Shown one piece after another: positions 11,530 to 23,897 of a DNA stretch of 64,000 nucleotides. This DNA comes from Ulva prolifera (Eukaryota > Chlorophyta > Ulvophyceae > Ulvales > Ulvaceae). The notes beneath the pieces are model-generated. The model was not told where the DNA came from, searched no databases, and saw only the letters and a program-made list of their open reading frames with translations. How positions within the stretch are numbered: the first letter of the stretch is position 1; every line of letters begins with the position of its first letter. The stretch is taken from NCBI GenBank assembly GCA_023078555.1, contig CM041201.1, positions 2,859,713-2,923,712 of the forward strand, written 5' to 3'. Position numbers and translations under genes: made by a program.

Positions 11530-12681
11530 CTGCAGCAGGTTCAAGTCTGGAGAGATGTCGAAAACTATTGCTGGGATGCTTGCAGGAGTGTTGTGTACTG
11601 CCCTTTCGAGAATTGCATTGGTATAGTTCGAAGTAGACAGCTACAGGCTGCCCAAACTTCACGTGAACAGGTCAATTACGGAGGCGCTTTGGCTGGTACT
11701 GAACCTGGTGATCTTCTTGGCAGCTGAGACAGACGGGGTCAGGCTGGGAAATAAGTGTTGCAGAGCCTCTGGCACTCGGCACGTCTGAAATCCTGATGGG
11801 GCCGTGAGCTCTTTTAGGACAGCTAGGCTCTTGTATTTCTTGGCATCTTTCGCAGTGACGTTGCTGGGTACTGGGCTGGGGGCAAGGAGGTCGTCCTCCT
11901 GGACTCAAATCAGCATGACAGCGGCAGATACGATCGCCACGAACGGAGCATACTTGCAGTGTATTGATACAATTTGAACTTGGCAATGCTCTGGCTCTTG
12001 ATCTTGTGCTCGCGTGAATCGACAGCTTGCCTGGTTGAATTCAAACCAAGCGCACCTTCTCAGGAGATCCCATGGACCCGTTGCAAAATGCGTGAGCTAT
12101 CAGAGCTGGAGCCCTGATGGTCGTGTAACGGGTCCTTACAATTCCGCTGAAGCAAGGGGAAGCAGCCTTGGATGCGTGAGCTGCGCGGCCGTGACACAGG
12201 CACGCAGGCAGTAGCGCGGCGATCATCACTCTCTGAGTCTGCGTCCACGCTGCGACACACGCTGGTACAAAATGTTGACCACCAACGATTCGCGCAAGGC
12301 TGCTGCAGACGTTTCGTGCTGCGTCCATGGTTGTGCCATGCATCGCCTGCTTGCACTCTTCCAGGTCAGGCGTGCACATAAGCATATGCACAACAACGAA
12401 ATAAACAGCCAGCAGGGACCCACTCAGGAATCACATGCTCCTGAATCACTTAATTGGACGGCATCACGCCATTATTCCAACATGCTACTGCGGAACAGTG
12501 CTTGGCAGGATGCCCACACACTGTCACGACAGGCTGTCGCGGCCACAGCCTCTTCACGCATACATTCACCTTCTTTAGCTTTTAGCTTAGCATTATGTCG
12601 GTGTGGCAAACTCTAGTTCTTTGGTCGGCCTACTGAGCTGCCAGACTCTGGCTTTCTACTGTTGGTCGCAGTCTGCATCCT
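11530..12681. other. spacer; probably holds missing 5' exons of the pseudouridine synthase
   Basis: The pseudouridine synthase (-) and the coiled-coil gene (+) diverge from here, so promoters of both and at least one missing exon should lie inside. I could not place an exon with confidence on either strand. Confidence 0.35.
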
Positions 12682-15600
12682 ATGCGGCCTGCTTCCGCTG
12701 CAGCGAGTACTAGAAGACCATCTCCGTGTTCAGATAAGGAGTCTATCACCTGGAACCAACGATGCATGAGCGCACGCAGCACAACCAGCCAACGCAGCAA
12801 GCCAGGCTCTGCACAACAACAGCAGCCCAGGAAGCCGGCAAATCAATTGACGTCACGTGGAACCGCCAGACCTGAAACTATTGTACATCATTTGGAAAGC
12901 ACCCGCTCGACCAGTGAGGCGGGAAATGTGCCTCAAGGAGGCATTCCAGTGCAAGCGGGTGTCATGTACGACACGCTCCTGCTTTCCCCCCTGACTCCCG
13001 ATGATCAAGGGGCAGCGCAGGCAGATGACGGCACGCTTGGCTGGGCAGACGCCCTGAGAATCCTCTGCATGGGAGCAACGCAGATTGCCAAGCCGAACAA
13101 CGGCCATGACCCAACTGCTGACCCAGAAACAGGAAAGTTGGTACCCAAGAGACCTGCAACAGCACATCATTGGCCACGGTCAGCGTCGAACACCAGGACA
13201 AAGGATGAGGTCAAACAACATGAGCGGCCATTCACCGCCCATGGAGGCCTGCGCCAGACAAAATCCAGTGAATGCATTCATGCCTCTCCTCCCAGCTCAG
13301 CACCAACGATCCCCGACACTATCCCAGAAGTAGCCATGGCATTCGTCTCTGCCCTCACGCACCTGCTGCAAAGGGCTGCATACCCACCAGGTAGGTCGCT
13401 TAGACCTGTTCGCGGCTATGCTACCAGCAGTGTTGGGTCATCGGGCCCGATCACATAGAACCATTCCGAATATTCAGATCTAATTTCGGGGTGGCAGTCC
13501 TGGAAATGCTGCAAAGCGACCCAACACTGGCTACCATTCAGTCGGGTCCTTGGACTGCATGATCTCTTCCTGACGCAGGTACACAGCTCGGCTCACGACC
13601 TCGGGCGGAACCGCATCCCGGATGGGTCAGCAGAACACCTGATACAGCCAGTGGACCAGCTCAACACAGGTCCGGCACCAGGTCGACCCTCCGGCACCTC
13701 ACCGACTGCCTCCTCACAATCGCAGGCCGCATACACCGCGTCTCGAGCACCGCCGCAGATGCCGAGGCGGCGGAGCAGCGCTGCCAGGCCGTGCGGCGAG
13801 ACAACACACTCCTCCGCAACACCGTCGCACGCCTGCAGCAGCAGGCTGCAGGCGGAGCCCCTGTATCTTTGCTGCAGACGCCGCAACGGCCCAGCAGCGC
13901 AGACGACAGCGCGGCGATGAGGCAGCTCCGCGCGGCGGCGCAGGCCGCAGAGCACGCAGCACGCGCCGCGTGCGCTGAGGCGGATGCCGCCCGGACGGCG
14001 GCCGCGACGGCGGACGCTGCGCTCGCGAAAGCGGGCGCGGCGCAGGCGCAGCTGCGCCGCCGCGTAGAGCAGGCGGAGGCTGCGGCTGTGCGGCCGGCCG
14101 GCAAGAGCGTTTCAACGCAATCTGCCGCAGGCCTGTGGAGGGCGCAGTGGGAGGCGGAGGTGGCTGGGGCGGTGGCCGCACAGGAGGCTGTATGGGAGGC
14201 GCGGACGGCGGAAGCCCGTGCCGCTGTGGCAAAGGCGGATGGGGCTGCGGCGCGGGCGCGTGCAGAGGTGAAGGGCGTGCGCGGGGCATGCGTACGCGCG
14301 GAGGGGCAGGTCACGCGCTTGCAGCGTGAAGCGGCGGCCGCAGAGGGGCGGGAGCAGGAGCTCCAAGCGCATGTGGTTGTGCTGCGTGCCACGTGCTGCG
14401 AGCGGGAGGCAGAGCTGAACCAGGCGAGGGAGCAGCAGGCGAGCTTGCAGGCTCAGCTGCGGCGTCTCGCAGCGGAGCGCGCCGAGCTCACGGCGGCGGC
14501 GGCCCAGCATGCGAGGGACGAGGCAGCAGAGGGCAGGACAGCGGACGAGCGCGTAGAGGCTGCGGAGGTGAGAGCTGCCGCAGGGGAGGCGGACGCGGAG
14601 CGTGCGCGGCAGGAGGCGGCGGAAGAGGCCCAGCGGCTCACGGAGGAAATTCGCGGTGTGAGGAGAGAGATGCAGGGGTGTGAGCGGAGGGAGATGGAGG
14701 TGCGGGCAGAGCTGGAGCGGGAGCGCACCGCCAGCGAGGCACTGCGGCGCGAGGCTGCGGAGATGGAGGTCCGACTGCAAGAGCATGCAGCGCACGTTGC
14801 AGGCCGGGAGGCGGAACTGGTGCGGCCTGGCGAGCACGATTAGCAAGTCGATCATCGCGGCCTTGCTTGTGTCAGCGAGTCGCAGTCCTGGGTTGCAAAG
14901 CACGCGGCGGGCACATAGGTGAAATAGGGTTCACGTCAGTCACTGTTGTTCGGGTCAATATTTGTTGGCGATGCCGCTGAATTCTGCAAAACGCAGTGCC
15001 ACACGTGCCGTGAGTCTTGACAATCCGCAATTTTGCAGAAGTCTCAGCTTGGGGCAGCACAAGGGCGTGCCCAGGAGGCGGCAGCCGCCGCCGCGGCGGA
15101 GGCCGCACGGGCCAGCACACGGACCCACGAGGCCGCACAGGAGCTCGCGGAGGCGCGGCAGACGGCTGCGTGGCAGCAGGCCGCGCTGCAGGAGGAGCGG
15201 CGGCGCGGCGGTGACGCTCGGCGGGAGCTCGCGGCGCTGCGGCGGGTTTTTGAGGAGGCCGGGCTGCTGCAGGCGGCTGCGGCCGGGGGGGGCCCGCACG
15301 TGGGCGCCGACGGCATGCAGTCGCTCAAGCAGGAGCTGCTATCACTTCAGTGCGGGTTCAATTTGTAGTTTGTACTCCCTGCGTTGTGGCGTCTGTGCGG
15401 GGCTATCGATCTGACCTAGAGGACTGTGTGCCCTTGCCCCCTGGGAGTTCATGACAACCCTCTGTTTCAGCAAATTTGAATGAGGACGGCAAAGTTGATG
15501 CACGGTGATTGGGACTAGGAGGAATGGGTGTGGTGGGAGATGTGGCCGGACAGCAAGACCTGGAGCTGTGGGGATGGAGAATGCCGCTACTCGGGAGAGT

Positions 15601-17644
15601 ACCGATGGCCGTGGTGCTTGGGGTGAGGGGTTACACAGCGCTGCGCATGCATAAGCCTAGCCTGAGTGGGCCCGGACCCCTAACGACAGTGCACCCCATT
15701 GCACCCCACATCATCCCGCACACCAGCACAGCCGTGGGCGAGTATCAGTGACATTTTTAGGCCGTCTGAAGTTGGGGGCTGGATGGCAAGTTGAAGGGAA
15801 ACCTGGAGGAAGTGGCAGGGGGGGGGAAGCTGCATTTGCGCCAGCTTCTGCCTCACCTGACGGTGTGGCACGGTGCAGGGAGCTGCGGCGGAAGCTGGAG
15901 AGCGGCATGCGGGGTGTAGCGGCCGCGGAGGTCCTGCGGCGCAGCGGCACGCTGCAGCTGCACGTCGACTGTGGGGCGGGGGCCGCGGTGGAGGCGCGTG
16001 CGGCCGCGGCGCGGGCGCGCGAGCAGCTGCGCGACGCGCACGGCCGCCTCGCGGCCACGCAGGCCCTCGCGAGGCGGCAGGCGCGGGAGCTGGAGGAGCT
16101 GCGGGGGGCGGGATCCGGGGGCGCAGACGTGGCGCCGTGCGTGCGTGGGCATTGTGCGCCGGAGGACCGGCAGGGCGTGGGGTCCCCGGGCGGGCGGGGT
16201 GGGGCCCGGGTGCCGCTCGAGGGTGCCGAGAGCCTGGAGGCGTGCCAGGTGATAGGGGAGGATATCCATGCATTTGCAGCCATGGAGGACGGTGCGAACC
16301 CCCTGACACGGACATCAATCCACCGTGCCTTTGTGTATTATGCGTTTTGAACGTGTGTCCTTTCCAGCAGAGGAGCAGGAGATCCCTGCAGCAGGCCGGC
16401 GCGGCGCGGCTGCGTGCAAGCCCCGGCCGTGTGTTAATGCTGGTAGTGAAGCTTTAAGGTAACACGAATCACAGCGTACTCTTGCACATGTGTATCCGCA
16501 GCGGTCCGGAGAGTGACGGCTCCACGTTGATGATGCAGGCCATGGGAGCCAAGGCCTTCTACATGATGGTCGTAATGCTACCCTTGTGGATGACTCGTGC
16601 CAACCGCAACCACACGATCCTGTTGGTGCCGATGACCATTCACATCGTGCCGCTGGAGCGGTTCCTTCAGAGATCTGTGAATCTGAGGGCATCTGCGTCC
16701 GCGGTGACACGGCTGCAGGAGCAGCCCGGGAAGTGACCGGGGCTGCAGCAGCCGCTCAGGCGGTGCCGGCTCGAGGCCAGCCCGACACGGCTTCAGCAGC
16801 CACAGTGCAGGTAGAGCTGCCCTCAGGGCCTGCAGGTGGCAGCCATCGGCGGCGACAGCAGCAAGGCATCATCGCCGACCAGCATGGCAGTGGGCGTGCG
16901 GACGGGACGGACGCTGAGCAGAGTGCCAAGCTGAAGCTGGAGCATGAGCGCCTCACGGCAGGGGCGTGGGTGATTCCATCGGATGTCAAAGCTCGTGAAG
17001 CCTCTGCAAAGGATTCTGATGCTCGCCTGGAGGGAGAGCGCTCGTGGAGCATCCCAGCTGCGATGCAGCCAGCAGGCCAGGTGGACCTGACAGAGGGGGA
17101 TCGCCCCAGCACTGCTGCAGCCCTGAGCAGCTCGGTCACGCTGTCCAGGTGGGGCTTCGTACGCCAGGTGGGCGTGGACGAGCCGGCTGCCCTCACATGT
17201 GGACCGGTGCGCTACGTATACGTTTCCTCCATATGTGTTTCAACCCCCTTGAGGTCCGCTGCTCTAGCCCGGCCTCGACGAGAAGCAAAACGCAATCCAA
17301 TCCAATCAACACATTGTCTGCAGGGCTCGCGCGGAAAGATACGGCGCAGTGCGCCGCAGTTGTACGCGGGCCGCCTGGCCGGGCCCGAGCCGACTGGCGA
17401 CCGGCCGGCACTCCGCCACGACAAGGCTTCCAGAGCAGGAGCAGTTCCACCGCAGCCTCCGGGAACGAAGCAGCTGTGGGCGCAGCCTGCGGGTGAGCTG
17501 CGGCCGTACTGGCAGGTGGTGAAGCCAGGCGCGGGGAAGGCGAAGGGGCCGTCACGTGGGCGGCCACCGCCGAAGCAGTCAGGCAGTGCCCCCGGGATCA
17601 GAGCACACCCTCTGGCGCAGGGCTTCAGACCAACCACAGCATGA
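12682..17644 (+). CDS. large coiled-coil protein with RPxTA motifs
   Basis: Seven exons join with consistent phases: 12682-13390, 13579-14819, 15039-15349, 15879-16291, 16368-16442, 16539-17206 and 17324-17644, predicting 1245 residues. Residues 1-235 are polar, with KRPATAHHWPRSAS and ERPFTAHGG, a style common in algal axonemal and basal-body proteins. Residues of about 250-900 are an Ala/Glu/Arg/Gln-rich heptad-like coiled coil (for example AEAAEQRCQAVRRDNTLLRN). The C-terminal third is low-complexity with basic patches. Several donors are GTGCG-type (14820, 16292, 17207). I do not recognise a named family. Alternatives are a golgin-like or centrosomal protein. The start could be an internal Met (about 12766). 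The gene model is fairly good; the function is unknown. Confidence 0.65.
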
Positions 17645-18071
17645 GGAGTGATGCAGTGCATGAGCAGGTCGGCGCGGGCTGTTGTTGCCCACTGGGCGCC
17701 TGTTGCACAGGCAGACGGGTGTATGCGTGCATGACGGCCTGATTGGCCAGGCGAGCCGTGCTATTGTGGTCAGCACATGTGCCTGCATGCATGTGCCTGC
17801 ATGCATGTGCAGCTCCGCAGACATAGGGCATCGGGGCACGCTCCGCGCTTGGGCCGCATGGAGGCAGCCTGTGATGTGCTTAAGGGTCCTGCAGCGAGCG
17901 GTATGAACCTACAGCCGCGCTAGGCTGGTGACGCGTTCCCAGCAGGGCCGCACTCATCGCCCGGGGCATGTGTAAGACTCACTACTGCCATTCGCATCTT
18001 GATTAACAACGTTGTGCGTACGAGAGTATCTACATTAAACGCCGCTCCCCCGCTGCACTGGGCACACAGTG
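17645..18071. other. spacer between convergent genes, with a short tandem repeat
   Basis: This tail-to-tail spacer separates the coiled-coil gene from INTS4. It contains a 14-bp unit CATGTGCCTGCATG repeated about 2.5 times (17776-17810). A TGTAA at about 17969 could serve as a poly(A) signal for the + strand gene. No exon seen. Confidence 0.45.
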
Positions 18072-21000
18072 TCATGTGGGCTGTCTAGCAACCCAGGCCT
18101 CTCCCTCCTCCCCAATGTGAACAAACATCATCTCAGGCAGCATTGCGGCGACCGCCCGACTACCGACACGCACGTCCCCACCACTCAACGCGTTGAAGCA
18201 CCTTCGCCACGACTCGGGCACCTCGGTAAACAAGCCCGGCATCTCAGCCCTCTTGCGCGGGGCCCCCTCCGCCCCATGCTCTTTGTCTGAGGCCTCCTCC
18301 CCCTCCTCCAGCTCCTCGTCGTCCGAGTCCTCATCGTCATCATCATCGTGCCGGCCCCCGTTGAAGATCAGAACCAATGTTGCGAGCGTGCGCATCAGCG
18401 CACAGCCATCCACCACATCCTCCTCCGGCGTCTCTGCCGGAGCTCCGCCCACCCGGATGAGCACAGGTGCAGCGGATGCAAGCGCGGGGGTGGCCGCAGG
18501 TGTGGCCAGGATTGCTCCGGGTGGAGCGCTCGCGGGCGGCTGCGCAAAAGCCGCAGGAACCACACTCCCAGCGGCTTGCCAGCTGCCAGGTCTCCCTGGA
18601 GGTGGCATGCCTGGGCGCATATGCATGCCTGCATGCTGTAGCAAAGGCAGAGGATGGCCGGGGGGTGGACGGGGCGGAAGTGGTCCGCCCGGGGGTGGCA
18701 GAGATGTGGGTGGCGGATGTGGTGGGGGCGCCGGGGAGGGCCGCAACACAGGGTTCGCATGCGGCGGAATCGAGCTCGGGACGGAGGTTGGGGGTATGCC
18801 GAGCGGCCGCGGGGGTGGAAGTGCCGGTGGCATTGGACGCATTGGGGGCGGCCGCGGCGCAAACCCTGGGTGCAACGGTGAGGGGTGGTAGGGGCGCGCT
18901 GGAGGCTCGGGGCGGGGGTGGAGGCCGGGTGCGCCGGGGGGGGGCTGCCTGGGCGGTTGCGGAGGTGGCCTTGCTTGCGGCGGCGGCGCCAGAGGCGGCC
19001 GTGCCAGGGGTGCCGCCGCAGCGGTGCCTGCAATGCATGACCTGGTGACTCCAAGCGCTGCAGTGCTGGCATGGCTTCTGACTGAGGTGCGGGTTGGCTC
19101 ATGCTGTCATGTGCTGACGATGATGCAAAAACATACGCAGTTTCTGAGCAAGTGCAGAGCAAATTTGTGGTAAACGAGGTGGATCACAAGGGGTCAGTTG
19201 CAGCGGCCAAGGGTGCCTGTCGCGGGAACATGTGCCTGCCGCGGGCAACGCCTCCACACCAGCACAGCTGCCGCAAGAGATTGCAATCCACCCGTGCGGG
19301 CGCCGCGAGCCGACACCGCAACGGGCGACCGCCCCCACCACAGCACAGCACAGCACAGCACACAAAGAGTCACACCTGCGGGCGTGGATTCGGTCGCGCT
19401 CCAGACGCGCCCGGACAGCACCACCTTGAGGAGATCCACCGCGCTGACACCGCTCAGCCCCTTGCTTACGGCCGGCACTGGCGTCTGTCCCGCGCTGCCG
19501 ATGGCCGACACCCTCTCCGGGTCCCTTGGTGGCTCTTGCTCAACCCCCCCCGCTTGGGAGCTGCCAGATTCGGTGCAATCTGTGGTGCCCTCCACTTCAT
19601 CCTCCCGGCCCCGCTTCTGCCGCACGTGATCACACGCATGCCGAGCGGCGGACGACGAGCCCGCAACGGCAGCGGCTTCCGCCGCAGGTGATTCGGCCGC
19701 CGCAGCACGCAGCGCGCCCAGCAGCGCCTCCGCCTGCACGCGCTTGAACCCCTGCGCCGGCGCCAGCACTGCCGGCAGGATCATCGGCAGCATCGCCGCG
19801 TGCCGCGAGCCCATCATGCGCAGCGCACGCAGCGCCTCCATGACGCAGCGGCTGCACGCGTCAAACACAGCGCCGTCCGCGTGCGCCGCAGGCGCGTCCG
19901 GTGGCGGCCCGGGCGTTGCGGCGTCGGCGCAGGGGGGCGGGTCAGCCGAGGGCGCCGCGTGACCAATCGCATCCATCGGAAGCGGCAGCCACCGGCGGGG
20001 GCTGCTGAGTGCCACGATGCGGTGAAGCACGGGGGCCAGCAGAGGCGGCTCTGGAAAGTAGATGTCTGCTGCAAGCCTGCACACGCAGCCTGCACTTGCC
20101 CTAGGCCACGCCGGGCAGCTGAACTTGAATGCGCATGCATTCGCCTCATGCACCGTGCTGCAGCGTCACCACAGAAAAGCGGGATGCGACTAGCGGCGGC
20201 GGCGTTGCTGAGATCTGATCAGACGGCATGTGAGCCCTGGAGCACCTGTGTTGCGGGTGGCATAAGGTGCTGTTGCACCGCTGCACTACTAGGGGGGGGG
20301 GGGGGGGGGGGGCCCTCCCCCACAGCGCAAGCCCAGCAGGCGTGCCACACAGCGGCACGCACGGAGCCCAGAGGACAGAGGGCGCACCGCACGGCAGCGA
20401 GGCGGACGCTCGAGCTCGCGTCGTCGAGGGCGTCCCGCACCGCCCGGCACACCGCCTCCGGGACCTCCGGGAAGGCGCGGTGAACAACACGCATCGCGGC
20501 CAGCGCCGCGACGCGTACCGCCGCGACGTCGTCGTACAGCATTGTGACGAGCACCTCCCAGCCGAGGGCGGCGAGGCCGGCGCCGCGCAGCGACAGCGCG
20601 GCGACAGCGCGGAGCGCCTCGCAGCGCACGTAGTCGTACTCGTCCTCCAGCAGCTGCGTCAGCGCGCCTGCGCAAATGCACGGCCGCGGCGTTACAATGG
20701 ACCACAAGTCAGAGAGGCCGGCCGGACACCACGGGGGTGTGTGCACACGACATGAACCGGAACGGGAGCACCACGCTAGCCACCGCTGCCGCTTCACCCA
20801 GAAGCCGCCTCACACTCCGCAGTCCACGCACACCACCAGCGCACGCCGGCACCAACACACCCCGCACCGCCATGGTGCAGGCACCAGGGCGGCATTCTCG
20901 GCAGCTGCAGGGGACGGCCTGACAGTACTCTTACAGCGCAAGAGCGCTGTCAGCTATGAGGGAGACACCGCAGAGTGCGCACACCGGAGACGGCATGCAG

Positions 21001-22899
21001 AGCTGATGTAGTAGCTGTGCACTGACAACACGGTCCTCAAGGGTGGCAGGCGCCCGACCAGCGCAGATGCGTGATGACTCACACTTGCGCAACCTGACGA
21101 ACACGCATGGACGACGTTACATATGCGCATGTGGGGTGCACGCTGGAAGCTGTGGGGCCCGAGTTTTGTAGATTATGGCATGGCTCAACGAGTCCACAGC
21201 AGCGCATCAAGCGCGTGGGGAGATGCGGCTGCGGGGGCCTCGACCGCGCTGCACCTGAGGCGTTGTCGATGATGGTCTCCGAGGCCTCGGGCAGCTCCTG
21301 GACCCAGGCGGTGCCGGTGCGCTGGGCGAGCACGAGGGTGCGCCTCTTGTCGAGGACCAGCGCCACATACTTCTCAGACGCGAGGCGCAGCGAAGGCAGC
21401 ATGCGGGCGATCCGCTGGCGCACCTGCAGGTCAGCCGTGCTGCTGCTGTGGGAGCGGGAACAGGGTGAATGCGGTGGTGCCTGTTGGAATGGTGTGCATG
21501 CATGGGTGCACAGGCCTGACCACATGGGCACGGACAGCTCCGAGGATCAGGACTGGTTGGGGTTGCTACAAGGTCCCGTTTGTAACAAAACACATGGTGA
21601 CGCTGACAATGCTCGCGGGAAGACCTCCTAGGATATGGGGCATCTGGACAACTGGGGATGGACAGTGTCAGCCTCCACATGTGTTACATGTGTTCAGCGA
21701 AGTCTTGTGGCGTGTGTGAGATGATGAGGGCCTGGCTAGGTGTGTGTGTGTGTGCAGTCTTCTATGATCAGTGACCTCTGTCCAGAGTGTGGTACGCGAC
21801 TGAACTAGGGCTAGCTGGATGTGGCTGAGAAACACCTGTGCATGCTGCTGATAGCTGCACGTGCATTTGGCAGTTTGGTGTTTGCATTGCCACACTCCTG
21901 CCATTGAGTAGCATCATCGGGTGGCCATGGAGTGTGGTAGTTCACCAGCAAGACCTGTGCGGCAGAGAAACTGGTGCATGAGCCCAGAGAGACAGAGGCA
22001 GAGGCGAGACAACGCACCACAGCACACATGTCTTGCATTCCAACCGATAGCGCGAGAAGTGCATCGTCCACAGTGGCAACGGCATGCCCTTTGCGCTGGC
22101 TGACGGGCCACGATGGCCACCGTTCTGCTGCACGGCACATGACCTCTGCGGCATGGGCACGCTCGATACCGTCTCCCGTCGTGACAACATTGCTGGCGTA
22201 GTTGTAGATCTGCCCCGGGAATGCTGGTGTCAACGAGGCGATCTCTGCATCCAGTGCCACGTTAGATTCAACTTGCACAGCTGCTGCTCTCTCACGCTGC
22301 AGCTCGGTTTGAAGCATGACGTAGAAAATATTGGCATTCTGATGGGGACCGTTCAATTCAGACTGGTTCCGCAGGACCTGCAGTTGGATGCTCAGATGGG
22401 TTTCCTGGTGTTGAGCACACTAGCACACCTCCCAGAGCGCGAAATGCGATCTCCTGAAGGACTGGACGAACATCCTTGGTGTCCAGCAGGAGAAGGTCCA
22501 CTAGGGCAGCCCATGCAGGCCCGGATTTCGGCTCAAACGCAGCGATGGCTTGCTTCTTGGCGCTGATGATCGCGATGCGCCGTGCATCAGCCTCAGGAGG
22601 CTTGCCGCCGCTGCAGTCAGCCTGAGACGCCAGTTATGCACAGGAAGCTTGAAACGTAATAACATCTCCTGGATAGCGTGATAGCTGGATTTCAGCGGAA
22701 GCTTGGCCGCTGAAGGATGGCTCTGCACGTCTTCATCTGTCCGGATGACAATGTACGGCATGCGCTTCCAACATGCCACCAAGCAGCCAGAGAGTAACAT
22801 AGCCGATTCAAATTTGCTCAAATTAGTCAGACACTTCGCCGTGGCATGCGTGAGACGCTGGTGTCCCCGAGCAACCGCGTCTGTGGCGACTTGTGACAA
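18072..22899 (-). CDS. INTS4: Integrator complex subunit 4 homologue, HEAT-repeat protein (termini approximate)
   Basis: INTS4 is a HEAT-repeat scaffold that binds the INTS9-INTS11 endonuclease pair in Integrator, which cleaves snRNA and other nascent transcripts. Recognisable blocks in order are IYNYASNVV and TVDDALLALSVGMQD (exon ending 22018), VRQRIARMLPSL (21423-21255), GALTQLLEDEYDYVRCEALR and LVTMLYDDVAAVR (20667-20388), MMGSRHAAMLPMILPAVL (20076-19376), then LATLVLIFNGG and MPGLFTEVPESWR (last exon, ending 18072). Each has a counterpart in animal INTS4 and in plant SIEL. Phases agree across the 22018, 21255 and 20388 junctions. A proline-rich stretch and a run of Asp/Glu interrupt the C-terminal part, and the protein stops soon after MPGLF, where animal INTS4 continues for a few hundred residues. 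Exons upstream of 22313, including the start, are tentative. Confidence 0.8.
20292..20312. repeat. G21 homopolymer in an INTS4 intron
   Basis: Twenty-one consecutive G on the + strand, which is C21 in the INTS4 sense strand, about 75 nt downstream of the predicted donor. The length may be affected by sequencing error. Confidence 0.9.
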
Positions 22900-23100
22900 G
22901 CGCAGGCGACAAAAGGTTTCAAACCTGAATGCGCCGGAGATGTGCGGTCAGCCTGGCACGCAGAAGCGGACAGTCCGCTATGCGCAGACAGAGATGATCA
23001 GCGTCTAGCATAATACTGACCCGGTGTTGGGGACGCGCCAGGTTTGATAGTGCCAAGTCATCAAGTTCAGACTTGTTCGTGCGACTGCTTTGAATTGAAA
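22900..23100. promoter_or_regulatory. short divergent interval between INTS4 and IFT20
   Basis: The IFT20 start codon is at 23101 (+) and the predicted INTS4 5' end is near 22.9 kb (-), leaving about 200 bp. A shared bidirectional promoter is inferred from spacing only; no specific element was identified, and the INTS4 start is uncertain. Confidence 0.4.
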
Positions 23101-23493
23101 ATGGCCGAGCAGAAATTGATCACATTTGATGAAAACTACAAAATTCGCCTTCTGGACTCTGAGAAGTATGACGCCTCGAAGTCTTTCCGGGATGATTGCG
23201 TGGAGTTCGACGCCCGTGTAGACGAGTTCAGAGACATGGCAACCACATACGCGGACCGGCTAGAAAAAGCCGCACGCTGCATTGAGGCCGAAAAGCTGCG
23301 AGCGATTGGTCTCCGCAACAGGGTTGCTGCGTTGAGGGAAGAAGGCGAGACAACTAGAGCAGAGCAACAACGATTGAAAAACGAGAAGCAGAAGGAGCTG
23401 GATAGTTTGATGATGGAGGAAAAATCTTTAAAGCTTGTAGTTGACGAACAGGAAGCGCAAATTGCTCGGCTACAAGGCTTGGCAGCTGTATGA
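23101..23493 (+). CDS. IFT20: intraflagellar transport protein 20 (IFT-B)
   Basis: IFT20 is a small coiled-coil subunit of the IFT-B complex; it partners with IFT54 and links Golgi-derived cargo to the flagellar base. This is an intronless frame of 130 residues starting at the ATG at 23101, close to the family's usual 130-135. The signature order is present: an N-terminal ITFDENYKIRLLDSEKYD, then FRDDCVEFDARVDEFRD, then EKLRAIGLRNRVAALREE (matching the EKMKAIG.RN region of animal IFT20), then a continuous coiled coil to the end. An in-frame codon at 23044 could extend it, but MAEQK at 23101 matches the family start. Its presence implies a flagellated stage. It is head to head with INTS4 and tail to tail with the small basic protein gene. 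Confidence 0.94.
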   Translation: MAEQKLITFDENYKIRLLDSEKYDASKSFRDDCVEFDARVDEFRDMATTYADRLEKAARCIEAEKLRAIGLRNRVAALREEGETTRAEQQRLKNEKQKELDSLMMEEKSLKLVVDEQEAQIARLQGLAAV

Positions 23494-23897
23494 CGTCAAC
23501 CACGACTATGGTAATCTCACCTTGAGCCAGAGCAGGTTACAAAAAGTCAATTCGACGGCATTGGCATCTTGAATGTGGTGATGCGGTAGTCAACTTCGTA
23601 AGTGGCGAGGCTATGAAGCAGCGGCATGGGTGTGCAACATGCTATCAGCCCACACACTATGTCAGAGCTGGCGGCAATTGGCTTGTCCTGAAGACGAGCA
23701 GCTGGGTATGCAGCTATACCACTGGCAGTCGCGAGATACTGTGGACAACAGTGCTCATGGCGGCTTCATATTTCAGAAGCCGACCATGGCAATGGTCTGG
23801 AGCGCAGCAGTTACGGTGACGCCCGCAACTTCTTCACCTGGGCCAGCTGGATTGCAGTTGCTATAAACTGCATGCATAGCTGTAACAACACATTGTC
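23494..23897. other. spacer between convergent genes
   Basis: Should contain the 3' UTRs of IFT20 (+) and the LLPH-like gene (-). Open frames around 23613-23866 lack codon or family support. Confidence 0.4.

Noticed and set aside
13661..14392. A 243-codon minus-strand frame opposite the first coiled-coil gene.
   Set aside because: It is the shadow of a GC-rich Ala/Glu/Arg coiled-coil exon; the + strand frame has heptad character and phase-consistent neighbours.
16443..16538. Splicing of the first coiled-coil gene to CGGTCC at about 16501.
   Set aside because: That acceptor leads to a stop within a few codons; the acceptor at 16537-16538 keeps a long open frame in the right phase.
20324..20388. 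Extension of the INTS4 exon through to a donor at 20323.
   Set aside because: It gives the wrong phase for the next exon, whereas the GTGCGC donor at 20387 matches both phase and the local donor pattern.
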